Source: CAZQFV01 sp964592645 | GTDB taxonomy: Bacteria; Chloroflexota; Chloroflexia; DTKN01 | Direction: 5' to 3' | DNA: 64,000 bases | Assembly: GCA_964592645.1 (NCBI GenBank) | Contig: CAZQFV010000003.1 | Coordinates: 1 to 64,000 of the forward strand | Made by a program: the position numbers and the translations under genes | Shown: positions 52,688-60,440 of the stretch, piece by piece | Layout of the letters: each line of letters begins with the position of its first letter | Numbering within the stretch: position 1 is the stretch's first letter | Notes under the pieces: generated by a model | Told to the model about the DNA's origin: nothing | What the model saw: the letters and a program-made list of their open reading frames with translations, nothing else | The model's database searches: none

Positions 52688-54376
52688 CTATCGGCCGCCC
52701 TTGTACTGTGGTGCCGGCCGGCTGTGCCCCTGGATAACCCGCTGTGTCTTGACATACCAGCCGCCCACACTATAGAAGCGGCCTTCCAGCTCGTTCAGCG
52801 GCTGCAGCTCGACCCCATGGACGCGCGCGCTCAGGACATAGGTGTACACAGGATAGTAAAGCGGGATGGCCGGGACATTCTGGACAAATCGCTCCTGGAA
52901 CTCCCAGTAGATCGCGGTCCGCTGGTCGCGATCGAGGATGCTCCGTCCTCTCTCCAAGAGCTCATCCACCGCCGGGTTGCGAAAGGAAGACAGGTTCAGA
53001 CCTTCCTCGCCGACCTGGCTGGAGTGCCAGAGGGCGAACTCGTCCGGATCGCGGCCCAGTTGCCCCCACCCGTACAACAGCATGTCGAACTCGCGCGCGG
53101 CAACACGCCGGCGAAACTCGGCGGGGTCATCCAACACCACCACGCGAACGGCAATGCCCAGCGGCGCCAACTGCCGCTCGATCCCCTGCGCCACCGCCAC
53201 CCGCTCCGCCGGAACCTCCTGGGTGAGCAGGGTCAACTCCAGCGAGCGGATGTCGCGCTCCCGGATGTGGTCGCCGTCCGCGTCACGCCAGCCGGCCTCC
53301 TCCAGCATGGTCGCGGCCGCCGCCGGATCGTAGGGAAGCGGAGCCAGGTCCGGCTTGTAGGCCCAGGAGATCGGCGAGATCGGGCCGGTGGCCGGGAAGA
53401 CGCTCCCCTGGAACGGCTGGAGCAGCGCGGCGCGGTCCAGCCCGTGGGCGATCGCCTGCCGCACACGCTGGTCGCTCAGGCAGGGAGATTGGGTGTTGAG
53501 GAACAGGATCGTACAGGCCTGCAGGTAGGTGCGGTAGGCGACAAGGTCCGAACGCTCATCCAGTCGGCCGAGCGCCTCGCCGGAGAACGCCGCAAAGGCC
53601 CCATCCACCTCCTCCTGGAACAGGGCCTCCACCAGGGCGCCCTTCTCCCGGTAGAAACGGATATGGATGCCCCCCAGGTAGGGCAACTCCCTGTAGTAGT
53701 AGGGGTTTGCCTCCAGGTCCAGCGACAGGTCGCCGTCGGCGCTCTCCTGGATCTGCACGAACCGGAAGGGGCCCGACCCGACCGGCTGCAGGTTGAACGG
53801 GCTCAGTGGCAGGTCGGCAGGCGCAATATCCTGGAGCGCGTGGACCGGCAGGATGGGCAGGGTGGTGTAGCTCAGAAAAGGAGCGTACGGCCGCTCCAGG
53901 GTAAAGCGCAGGTGGCGCTCATCCAAGGCCTCAACCTGCACGCGCGACCACAGCTCCTTCATCTGGTTGGGATCGGGGGTCTCCGGGGAGCGGACCAGGT
54001 CCAGCGTAAACAGGACATCGGCGGCAGTGACGGGCTGGCCGTCGTGCCAGCGGGCGGCGCTGCGCAGGGTGCAGGTATAGACCGTCGCCCCCGGGGAGAC
54101 CTCCCAGCTCTCGGCCAGGGCGGGATCGACCGAGCCATCGGGGCGCAGCCTGGAGAGCCCTTCGAAAACCAGGGCTACCACGGCCCGGTCCACGTCGCTG
54201 GTGGCCAGCAAGGGGTTTAGGTATTGCGGGGTGCCGACCATCCCCTCCACGTAGGTGCCGCCGTGCACCGGGACGACGACCACCTGCCGGGTGAGGGAAA
54301 CCTGCACCAGCAGTCCCCCGATGGCCAGGATGGCGAGAACCGCTATGAAAGTTTGCCAACGCACCAGGCGTGCCAT
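52688..54376 (-). CDS. Oligopeptide ABC transporter substrate-binding protein (family 5)
   Basis: 562 aa. An N-terminal hydrophobic segment (about 8-28) without a lipobox serves as a signal anchor. The family 5 signature region is present: LNPLLATSDVDRAVVALVFEGL, ARWHDGQPVTAADVLFTLD, VGSGPFRFVQ, VRQAIAHGLDRAALLQP. It would bind peptides or similar solutes outside the membrane. No permease or ATPase gene is adjacent. The start lies 8 nt after the secG stop, with no good ribosome site. Confidence 0.88.
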   Translation of the reverse strand: MARLVRWQTFIAVLAILAIGGLLVQVSLTRQVVVVPVHGGTYVEGMVGTPQYLNPLLATSDVDRAVVALVFEGLSRLRPDGSVDPALAESWEVSPGATVYTCTLRSAARWHDGQPVTAADVLFTLDLVRSPETPDPNQMKELWSRVQVEALDERHLRFTLERPYAPFLSYTTLPILPVHALQDIAPADLPLSPFNLQPVGSGPFRFVQIQESADGDLSLDLEANPYYYRELPYLGGIHIRFYREKGALVEALFQEEVDGAFAAFSGEALGRLDERSDLVAYRTYLQACTILFLNTQSPCLSDQRVRQAIAHGLDRAALLQPFQGSVFPATGPISPISWAYKPDLAPLPYDPAAAATMLEEAGWRDADGDHIRERDIRSLELTLLTQEVPAERVAVAQGIERQLAPLGIAVRVVVLDDPAEFRRRVAAREFDMLLYGWGQLGRDPDEFALWHSSQVGEEGLNLSSFRNPAVDELLERGRSILDRDQRTAIYWEFQERFVQNVPAIPLYYPVYTYVLSARVHGVELQPLNELEGRFYSVGGWYVKTQRVIQGHSRPAPQYKGGR

Positions 54377-54384
54377 GGAGCGGT

Positions 54385-54615
54385 CTAGGCTGAGACTAAG
54401 CCGCTGACCAGGGAGACCAGGAGAAAGACGACGACCAGGCCAATTGTGAACAGGAAGAGCGTCCGCTCAAGGCCACGGCGGGTGTGCAGAGGGTTGAGCA
54501 TATCCCTTCCGCCAAAGATTCCGCCAAAACCGGATCCCTTGGACTGGAGGATAATGATCGTAATCAGCGTCACGCTGACCAGGATCTCGATGATATTCAG
54601 GGCATTTTGCAGCAC
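54385..54615 (-). CDS. secG: Preprotein translocase subunit SecG
   Basis: 76 aa with two membrane helices (ALNIIEILVSVTLITIIILQ and TLFLFTIGLVVVFLLVSLVSG), joined by the loop SKGSGFGGIFGGRD. SecG assists SecYE. The start is GTG at 54615, 7 nt after GGAGG; an upstream ATG at 54648 lies within the leader hairpin. It is cotranscribed with the substrate-binding protein gene. Confidence 0.9.
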   Translation of the reverse strand: MLQNALNIIEILVSVTLITIIILQSKGSGFGGIFGGRDMLNPLHTRRGLERTLFLFTIGLVVVFLLVSLVSGLVSA

Positions 54616-54628
54616 CGGAAGACCTCCT

Positions 54629-54664
54629 AAAAAAAACCTTTCGCCCAAAGGAGCTCTTTTGGGC
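54629..54664 (-). promoter_or_regulatory. 5' leader hairpin and U8 tract before secG
   Basis: The transcript should begin near 54665. GCCCAAA / TTTGGGC (54643-54664) can pair as a stem from about +2. CCTTT / AAAGG (54637-54651) can pair instead, directly before eight U residues (54629-54636). The ribosome site AGGAGG follows. The two folds are mutually exclusive, as in an attenuator, although this could be only a stabilising 5' hairpin. Confidence 0.4.
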
Positions 54665-54671
54665 CGGTGGT

Positions 54672-54700
54672 ATTATACCACGGGGCCGGGTGTTTTGCAA
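54672..54700 (-). promoter_or_regulatory. SigA-type promoter for secG
   Basis: On the minus strand TTGCAA (54695-54700), 17 bp, TATAAT (54672-54677). Confidence 0.75.
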
Positions 54701-54756
54701 ATCGCCAGGGAAACGGGAGTGCTGGGCATTCCTGTCCTGTTCCACACAAAGTGGTG

Positions 54757-54786
54757 CCCCCCCATCGCCCCGGCACGACGGGGGGG
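54757..54786 (-). terminator. Stem-loop downstream of mutY
   Basis: Seven C (54757-54763) pair with seven G (54780-54786), extended inward by TCG / CGA after one mismatch. On the minus strand it follows mutY by about 50 nt. No T-tract. Confidence 0.5.
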
Positions 54787-54834
54787 CCAGGAGAGAGAAA
54801 AGAGGGGAACAGAGGTTGTTACACTGAATAAACG

Positions 54835-55965
54835 TTACACCCGGCCGAAAAGTTCCCCTGCCCCCCCCTGGGCGCGCAAGATCTCTACCACCCGGCGATC
54901 CAGGACGGACATCGGCAAGTCCGAGGCCTCTTCCATCGTCACCCAGCGCCAGGCGGCGCACTGCCGGGCCTGGGGCCGGCCGGCCACCAGGCGGCAGAGA
55001 AAGACGTGCAGCGTCAGGCGGAAATGGGTATAGGCGTGCGGCAGCGCCGCCACCTGGGGGCCCACGGCAATGGTGACGCCCAACTCCTCGGCGATCTCGC
55101 GCTGCAGGCAGGCCTCCAACCCCTCGCCTTCCTCGCAGGTGCCGCCGGGAAACTCCCACAGGCCGCCCAGCAGGTCGTCGGGCCGGCGCTGGGCGACCAG
55201 CACATGCGGAGGCCGCAGGATCACCGCCGCCGTCACGGTATGGTGGGGCAGCGGGTCCCGGGCCACCGCCGTGGGCACCGCCTCCTCCAACCCCTGGGCG
55301 CGCGCCCGGCAGAGGCCGGCCAGGGGACAGGCCGGGCAGCGCGGCGCCCGCGGCAGGCAGACCGTGGCCCCCAACTCCATCAACGCCTCGTTGGTGCGCC
55401 CCGCCTGGCCGGGAACAAGGAGCGCGCGGGCCGTGGCCCAGAGGTCGCGCAGCACGGAGGGCCGGTTGGCATCCTCCCGCACCAGCGCCAGCCGGCAGAG
55501 CACCCGCCGGATATTGCCATCCAGCGCCGGCTCGTCCTGCCCGAACGCCAGGCTGAGGATGGCCCCGGCAGTGTAGGCGCCGATGCCCGGCAGCGCCAGC
55601 AGCGCCTGGCGCTGGGCCGGCAGTTGTCCGCCGTGCTCGGCGACGATGCGCCGGGCGGCCGCGTGCAGCGCGCGGGCCCGGGCGTAGTAGCCCAGCCCCT
55701 CCCAGGCTTTGAGCACCTCCTGCAGGTCGGCCGCGGCCAGGTCGCGCACCGTGGGGAAGCGCTGCAGGAACCGCCGGTAGTACGGGCCGACGGTCTCGCG
55801 GCGGGTCTGCTGCAGCATGACCTCCGACACCCAGATGCGGTAAGGGTCGCGCTCCCCGCGCCAGGGCAGCGGCTCCAGGGACGTTTCGGCCCAGGCCACC
55901 AGCCGCCGGCCGGCCTCCCGGGCGTCTGTGGATGACAACAGAGCCCGACCCGCGCGCAGCGACAT
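54835..55965 (-). CDS. mutY: Adenine DNA glycosylase MutY
   Basis: 376 aa. WVSEVMLQQTRRETV, the helix-hairpin-helix LPGIGAYTAGAIL, the catalytic Asp in LDGNIRRVLCR, and an iron-sulfur cluster CLPRAPRCPACPLAGLC (C-X6-C-X2-C-X5-C) are present. A C-terminal Nudix-like domain for 8-oxoG recognition follows (LLGGLWEFPGGTCEEGE). It removes adenine mispaired with 8-oxoguanine. The start is ATG at 55965 (or 55968), with AAGGG upstream. The open frame to 56244 overlaps rfbB and was rejected. Confidence 0.93.
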   Translation of the reverse strand: MSLRAGRALLSSTDAREAGRRLVAWAETSLEPLPWRGERDPYRIWVSEVMLQQTRRETVGPYYRRFLQRFPTVRDLAAADLQEVLKAWEGLGYYARARALHAAARRIVAEHGGQLPAQRQALLALPGIGAYTAGAILSLAFGQDEPALDGNIRRVLCRLALVREDANRPSVLRDLWATARALLVPGQAGRTNEALMELGATVCLPRAPRCPACPLAGLCRARAQGLEEAVPTAVARDPLPHHTVTAAVILRPPHVLVAQRRPDDLLGGLWEFPGGTCEEGEGLEACLQREIAEELGVTIAVGPQVAALPHAYTHFRLTLHVFLCRLVAGRPQARQCAAWRWVTMEEASDLPMSVLDRRVVEILRAQGGAGELFGRV

Positions 55966-56047
55966 CATCGCCCTTCCCCCGCCGATGGCGAACCTGTCCC
56001 CCAAGGCGCCGGCCCCACCATCCGCGTCCGGGGCATCGGTAAAAGCA

Positions 56048-57088
56048 TCAGCCCTCCTCCCGACCCGCCGCCAGCCGCGCGGCGTACTGCTTCTCGTAAT
56101 ACTCCCGGTAGCGCGCCCCGCTCTTGATCGGCCGCCACCACCACTCGTTCTCCACGTACCAGCGCACCGTCTGCTCCAGCGCCTGGGCAAAGGTGTGCTC
56201 CGGCTCCCAGCCGATAGCCCGGATCTTGCCAATATCCAGGGCATAGCGGCGGTCGTGGCCCGGTCTGTCGGCCACCGGCCGGATCAGGGAGTACGGCTTG
56301 CCCAGGAGGTCCAGGATGCCGTGCGCCATGTCGATGTTGTACGTCTCCACCCCGCTCCCCAGGTTATAGACCTCGCCGGGAACTCCGCGGTGCAGGACCA
56401 CATCGATCCCCCGGCAGTGGTCCAGGACATACTGGTAGTCGCGCATCTGCCGGCCGTCGCCGTAGAGCGGCAGCGGCAGGTCGTCGATAGCGTTGGTGAC
56501 AAAGAGCGGCACGACCTTTTCCGGGTACTGGAACGGGCCGATATTGTTGCTTCCGCGCGTGATCGTCACCGGGACGCCAAAGGAGGTAAAGTAGGCCAGG
56601 CACAGCAGGTCCCCACCGGCCTTGGAGGCCGAATAGGGGCTGCGCGCGTGCAGGGGGTCCGTCTCCTTGAAGCGCCCTTCCAGCACCTGGCCGTAGACCT
56701 CGTCGGTGCTCACCTGGTGGAGCCTTTCCAGACCCAACTCCTTGGTCGCCTCCAAAAGGACGTATGTCCCAAAGACATCCGTGCGCAGGAACTCGTCCGG
56801 CTCCATCAGCGAGCGGTCCACGTGCGTGGCCGCGGCGAAGTTGACCACCGTATCGATCTGGCCCTCGCGGATCGTTTGCCGCACCATCTCGGCGTCGCAT
56901 ATGTCGCCCAGGACGAACGTGTACCGCCCGCGAAAGTCCTCGGCCACGTCCTTGAGGTTGTCCAGGTTGCCGGCGTAGGTCAGCTTGTCGTAAACGACCA
57001 CGCGATAGTCCGGGTACTTTTGTAGGAGGTAACGGACAAAGTTAGAGCCGATGAAGCCGGCGGCGCCGGTGATCAGCAGGTTGCGCAT
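56048..57088 (-). CDS. rfbB: dTDP-glucose 4,6-dehydratase
   Basis: 346 aa extended SDR. The NAD loop is GAAGFIGSNFVR, STDEVYG and the catalytic YSASK follow, and RGSNNIGPFQYPEK is typical. It makes dTDP-4-keto-6-deoxyglucose for surface sugars. GGAGG precedes the ATG by 6 nt. It lies 9 nt after rfbA, and mutY follows. Confidence 0.95.
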   Translation of the reverse strand: MRNLLITGAAGFIGSNFVRYLLQKYPDYRVVVYDKLTYAGNLDNLKDVAEDFRGRYTFVLGDICDAEMVRQTIREGQIDTVVNFAAATHVDRSLMEPDEFLRTDVFGTYVLLEATKELGLERLHQVSTDEVYGQVLEGRFKETDPLHARSPYSASKAGGDLLCLAYFTSFGVPVTITRGSNNIGPFQYPEKVVPLFVTNAIDDLPLPLYGDGRQMRDYQYVLDHCRGIDVVLHRGVPGEVYNLGSGVETYNIDMAHGILDLLGKPYSLIRPVADRPGHDRRYALDIGKIRAIGWEPEHTFAQALEQTVRWYVENEWWWRPIKSGARYREYYEKQYAARLAAGREEG

Positions 57089-57097
57089 GGCACCTCC

Positions 57098-58171
57098 TCA
57101 GTGCGCGTTGCTCAGGATTCCCACCTTGCTATAGTCCCCCAGCATGAACTTGAGCGCCCTGGGCTTCAGCGGCGAGCGGGCGATCTCGACATTGCGGCCG
57201 ATCAGGCTGTTCTCGATGCGCTGGTCGATCTCGATGCGACAGTTCTCCAGGATGATGCTGTGCTCGATCTCGCTATCGATGACCGCGCAGTGGTGATAGA
57301 TGCTGGTAAAGGGGCCGACGTAGGAGTTGACAATGCGTGTGTGCTCGCCGATGATGGCCGGCCCGCGGATAACGCTGTTGATGATCTCGGCCCCGGGCTC
57401 CACCACCACCTTGCCGCATAGCTGCGAGGCGCTGTCCACATAGCCGTCCACCCGCGGCTCCAGCTCCTCCAACACCAGGCGGTTGGCGTCGAGCATGTCC
57501 TCCATCTTGCCGGTATCGATCCACCACCCCTCGTGGATATAGGGGTAGACCTTGTAGCCGTGGTCCACCAGGTACTGGATGGCGTCGGTGATCTCCAACT
57601 CGTTGCGCCAGGACGGCCGGATGGCATCGACCGCCTCGAAAACGTGCGCGTCGAACATATAGATGCCGACCAGGGCCAGGTCGCTGGGCGGCTCGCGCGG
57701 CTTCTCGATCAGGCGGACGATACGGCCTTCGTCCAGGACGGCCACGCCGAACTGCTCCGGGTGATCGACGCGCGTCAGGACCACCTGGGCATTCCAGTCG
57801 CTGGAGGCAAACTGCCGGGCCAGGGGGGCGATGCCCTTTTCGATGACGTTGTCGCCCAGGAACATCACGAAACGCTCCTGGCCCAGGAAATCCTGCGCGA
57901 CCTTGACGGCGTGGGCCAGGCCCAGGGGGGCCGGCTGGTGGATATAGGTGATGGAGACGTTCCAGCGCGCCCCATCGCCCACCGCCGCCTGGATCTCGGC
58001 GGCGGTGTCGCCGACGACGATGCCCAGGTCGGTGATGCCGGCCTCCTTGAGGGTCTCGATGACCCGGAAGAGCACCGGCTTGTTGGCCACGGGGACCAAC
58101 TGCTTGGCGCTGGTGTAGGTGATGGGGCGCAGGCGCGTGCCCTTGCCGCCGCTGAGGATGAGTCCTTTCAT
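57098..58171 (-). CDS. rfbA: Glucose-1-phosphate thymidylyltransferase (long RmlA type)
   Basis: 357 aa. The nucleotidyltransferase motif LSGGKGTRLRPITYTSAKQLVPVANKP and FLGDNVIEKGI start the chain. A left-handed beta-helix with hexapeptide repeats (about 250-330) makes it the long type, as found in archaea and some bacteria rather than classic RmlA of 290 aa. It forms dTDP-glucose from dTTP. GGAGG precedes the ATG. rmlC and rmlD are not in this window. Confidence 0.92.
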   Translation of the reverse strand: MKGLILSGGKGTRLRPITYTSAKQLVPVANKPVLFRVIETLKEAGITDLGIVVGDTAAEIQAAVGDGARWNVSITYIHQPAPLGLAHAVKVAQDFLGQERFVMFLGDNVIEKGIAPLARQFASSDWNAQVVLTRVDHPEQFGVAVLDEGRIVRLIEKPREPPSDLALVGIYMFDAHVFEAVDAIRPSWRNELEITDAIQYLVDHGYKVYPYIHEGWWIDTGKMEDMLDANRLVLEELEPRVDGYVDSASQLCGKVVVEPGAEIINSVIRGPAIIGEHTRIVNSYVGPFTSIYHHCAVIDSEIEHSIILENCRIEIDQRIENSLIGRNVEIARSPLKPRALKFMLGDYSKVGILSNAH

Positions 58172-58251
58172 CGTCTGCCTCCGAGGGGCAATCCTCCTGA
58201 TCTCCGTCGATTCCCAAATGCGGTGTGCGCGGATGCTGGCTTCCAGGCTGT

Positions 58252-58280
58252 ATCCTACCAGCTTGCCGCGGTCTTGTCAA
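58252..58280 (-). promoter_or_regulatory. SigA-type promoter for rfbA-rfbB-mutY
   Basis: On the minus strand TTGACA (58275-58280), 17 bp, TAGGAT (58252-58257). Confidence 0.68.
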
Positions 58281-58293
58281 CTGACACCTACAG

Positions 58294-58325
58294 CGAAGGC
58301 CTCCTGGGCACCCAGGAGGCCTTCG
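58294..58325 (-). terminator. Terminator stem-loop of the Flp pilin gene
   Basis: A 15-base arm beginning at 58294 (CGAAGGCCTCCTGGG) is the exact complement of its partner, with a 2-base centre (effectively a 4-nt loop). It lies 21 nt after the pilin stop codon. No T-tract. Confidence 0.65.
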
Positions 58326-58346
58326 GGAGTGGGCCTGATCGGGAAC

Positions 58347-58502
58347 TTACCTCAGACTGTTGTAGACGGAGCCGAACATCGCTGAGATGCGCGGCCCGAT
58401 CAGCATGAGGGCAGCGATGACGACGATCGTGATGAGCAGAAGGATAAGTGCGTACTCGACCAGGCCCTGGCCCCATTCGGGGGAAAAGAAACGCCGCAGC
58501 AC
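58347..58502 (-). CDS. Flp/Fap-type pilin
   Basis: 51 aa. The short leader MLRRFFSPEWGQG is followed by LVEYALILLLITIVVIAALM, the Flp pilin hydrophobic core with its conserved Glu and Tyr, and a short polar tail. GTG start at 58502, 7 nt after AGGAGG. No tad assembly genes lie nearby. The gene has its own promoter and terminator, so it is a single-gene transcript, probably abundant. Confidence 0.88.
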   Translation of the reverse strand: MLRRFFSPEWGQGLVEYALILLLITIVVIAALMLIGPRISAMFGSVYNSLR

Positions 58503-58550
58503 CGTTCACCTCCTTTCTGCTTGGCGCTGGCCCTGCCAGGGCGCAAGGCC

Positions 58551-58579
58551 ATCATAGCGGACTATGCCCTCCACGTCAA
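58551..58579 (-). promoter_or_regulatory. SigA-type promoter for the Flp pilin
   Basis: On the minus strand TTGACG (58574-58579), 17 bp, TATGAT (58551-58556). Confidence 0.75.
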
Positions 58580-58610
58580 GTCCTGTTTTTGTACTATTAC
58601 CCCTCGCACC

Positions 58611-58639
58611 TTGACTTTTTCCCCTGCCGGCCCTATAAT
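58611..58639 (+). promoter_or_regulatory. SigA-type promoter for the toxin-antitoxin pair
   Basis: TTGACT (58611-58616), 17 bp, TATAAT (58634-58639). It is 32 bp from the divergent pilin promoter. Confidence 0.78.
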
Positions 58640-58668
58640 GGGACCCAGTTCCGGCGGAGGTGCCATCG

Positions 58669-58908
58669 ATGGATACGGTCCCGATCGAGATTCCTGTCCC
58701 CCTGCACCAGCAGTTGGTCATCCTGGCCGGCCAAAGGGGATGCCCCGTGGAAGAGATGGTCCGCGAGTTCCTGTCCGCCGGCCTCTGCCGGGAGCAGGAT
58801 TGGCAGCCCCGCCAGGTCCTCCTGGCCGAGTGCTACCGGGTGATGGCCGCGGACAACCGCTCCGACGGGGAAAGCTTCCTCTCCATGCAGGGACAGGCGT
58901 TGGGGTAA
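58669..58908 (+). CDS. Antitoxin of a MazF-type pair
   Basis: 79 aa. A ribbon-like start (TVPIEIPVPLHQQLVIL) and a helical middle (CPVEEMVREFLSAGL) suggest an RHH-type DNA-binding antitoxin; no close family was recognised. GGAGG lies 8 nt before the ATG at 58669. The identity as antitoxin rests on position 14 nt before a MazF/PemK gene. Confidence 0.68.
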   Translation: MDTVPIEIPVPLHQQLVILAGQRGCPVEEMVREFLSAGLCREQDWQPRQVLLAECYRVMAADNRSDGESFLSMQGQALG

Positions 58909-58922
58909 GAAAGGGGCAGGCG

Positions 58923-59282
58923 ATGGAATTTCGGCGGGGAGATGTCGTCCTGATCGCCTTCCCCTTTATCCAGGACTTTAGCCGGAGCAAGGCCCGGCCG
59001 GCCGTCGTCATCCAGAACGACATCGGCAACACCTACGGCGACAACCTCATCCTCGCCGCCATCACTTCGCAGGTCCCAGAGCAGAACTACCCCGTGCACT
59101 ACCGCGTCTATGCCGGCAGCGCCATCGCCAAGGAGGCCGGTCTGGACAAGGACAGCATCGTCAAGGCCGAGACGATCATCACCATCCCCAAGGCCCAGGT
59201 CATCGAGAAGCTGGGCCGCTTCCCCCCCGAAGCCATGGCCGAGATCGACAGGTGCCTGCGCGTCAGCCTGGAGTTGGAATAG
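58923..59282 (+). CDS. MazF/PemK-type endoribonuclease toxin
   Basis: 119 aa. RRGDVVLIAFPF, KARPAVVIQND and the following strands (NLILAAITSQ, LDKDSIVKAETIITIPKAQV) match MazF/PemK, the SH3-like barrel toxins that cut mRNA at short sequences. Downstream of its antitoxin with a 14-nt gap. Confidence 0.9.
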   Translation: MEFRRGDVVLIAFPFIQDFSRSKARPAVVIQNDIGNTYGDNLILAAITSQVPEQNYPVHYRVYAGSAIAKEAGLDKDSIVKAETIITIPKAQVIEKLGRFPPEAMAEIDRCLRVSLELE

Positions 59283-59561
59283 GGCCGCTCAAGCCCCGGT
59301 TGGTCCAGGAGATGGCCGCCCAAGGGTTGCCCATCGAATACATCGCCCTCGGCACCTCCCCCCTGCCGGTTGGCCGACCTGGGAGATCTCGCCGGTACAC
59401 CCGGCTTCACGCAATAGAACCCCGCCACGCCTTGCTTCTCTCCCCAGATGACCATGTGCAGATTGCCCGCCACCACGACCGGCTCGGCAGAAAAACCCCC
59501 AAAAAGGGCCGCCCGCCACAAGATGCTCCCGCCGAACAACCAGGACCGCCTCTTCCAACCT
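59283..59561. other. 279-nt gap without a recognised gene
   Basis: No frame has both a ribosome site and recognisable domain. One plus frame reads EMAAQGLPIEYIALGTSPLP and could be a fossil coding piece, but it cannot be confirmed. Confidence 0.5.
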
Positions 59562-60398
59562 CTAACTTCCAACCTCCAGACTGATATCCAACGCCCTCGC
59601 CGAATGGGTAATGGCCCCGCTGGAGATCAGGTCCACCCCCGTCTCGGCCACGGCCCGCACCGTCTCCAACGTGATGCCCCCCGAGGCTTCCAGCAGCGCC
59701 CGGCCGGCCACCGTCTCCGCCGCCCGGCGCATCTCCGACAGGGACATGTTGTCCAACAGAATGATCTCCGCCCCGGCGGCCAGGGCCATCTCCACCCCCG
59801 CCAGGTCGGTGACCTCGATCTCCAGCCGCAGGGTATGAGGAGCATAGGCTCGCACGGCGCGGATTGCGCCATGGATATTGTTCCGCGACAGGGCTAGGTG
59901 ATTGTCCTTGATCAGGATGCCGCCGGCCAGGTCCAATCGGTGGTTGAACCCGCCGCCGCAGCGCACGGCCATCTTATCCAGCCAGCGCCATCCCGGGGTG
60001 GTCTTGCGCGTATCCACCAGCCGGGCCCGGGTGCCGCGCAGCGCCTCGACATAGCGGGCCGTGCAGGTGGCGATGCCCGATAGACGCTGGAGAAAGTTCA
60101 GCGCGGTGCGCTCCGCGGCCAGGAGCGAACGGGCCCGGCCGGCCACGCGAGCCACCACCTGCCCCGGGGAAACGGCGTCGCCATCCCGGGCCAGCGGCGT
60201 CCAGGCCACCGCCGCATCCACGGTCTGAAAGACCGCCGCCGCCACCTCCAGGCCGGCCAGGACCCCCGGCGCCTTGACCAACACCCGCCCCTCGGCCGGC
60301 AGCTCCGGCGGGATCAGCGCCTCCGAGGTCACGTCCCCCCGCCCCAGGTCCTCCTCCAGGGCCAGGTCGATCAACCGCTGTACGGCCGGTGGCAACAT
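59562..60398 (-). CDS. nadC: Quinolinate phosphoribosyltransferase (NadC)
   Basis: 278 aa. EEDLGRGDVTSEAL, ARLVDTRKTTPGWR, KMAVRCGGGFNHRLDL, and LLDNMSLSEMRRAA are the signature motifs. It joins quinolinate to PRPP to form nicotinate mononucleotide in de novo NAD synthesis. GGAGG precedes the ATG by 7 nt. Last gene of the nad operon. Confidence 0.96.
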   Translation of the reverse strand: MLPPAVQRLIDLALEEDLGRGDVTSEALIPPELPAEGRVLVKAPGVLAGLEVAAAVFQTVDAAVAWTPLARDGDAVSPGQVVARVAGRARSLLAAERTALNFLQRLSGIATCTARYVEALRGTRARLVDTRKTTPGWRWLDKMAVRCGGGFNHRLDLAGGILIKDNHLALSRNNIHGAIRAVRAYAPHTLRLEIEVTDLAGVEMALAAGAEIILLDNMSLSEMRRAAETVAGRALLEASGGITLETVRAVAETGVDLISSGAITHSARALDISLEVGS

Positions 60399-60440
60399 GC
60401 CCCCACCTCCTCAATCCTGCATCCTACTCCCTGCCTCCTG

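Noticed and set aside
54818..54840. Direct repeat GTTACAC spaced by 9 nt as an operator
   Set aside because: Lies downstream of mutY and of no promoter; chance repeat is as likely.
59108..59572. 154-codon minus-strand frame between nadC and the toxin gene
   Set aside because: Half of it is the shadow of the MazF gene; no domain or ribosome site.
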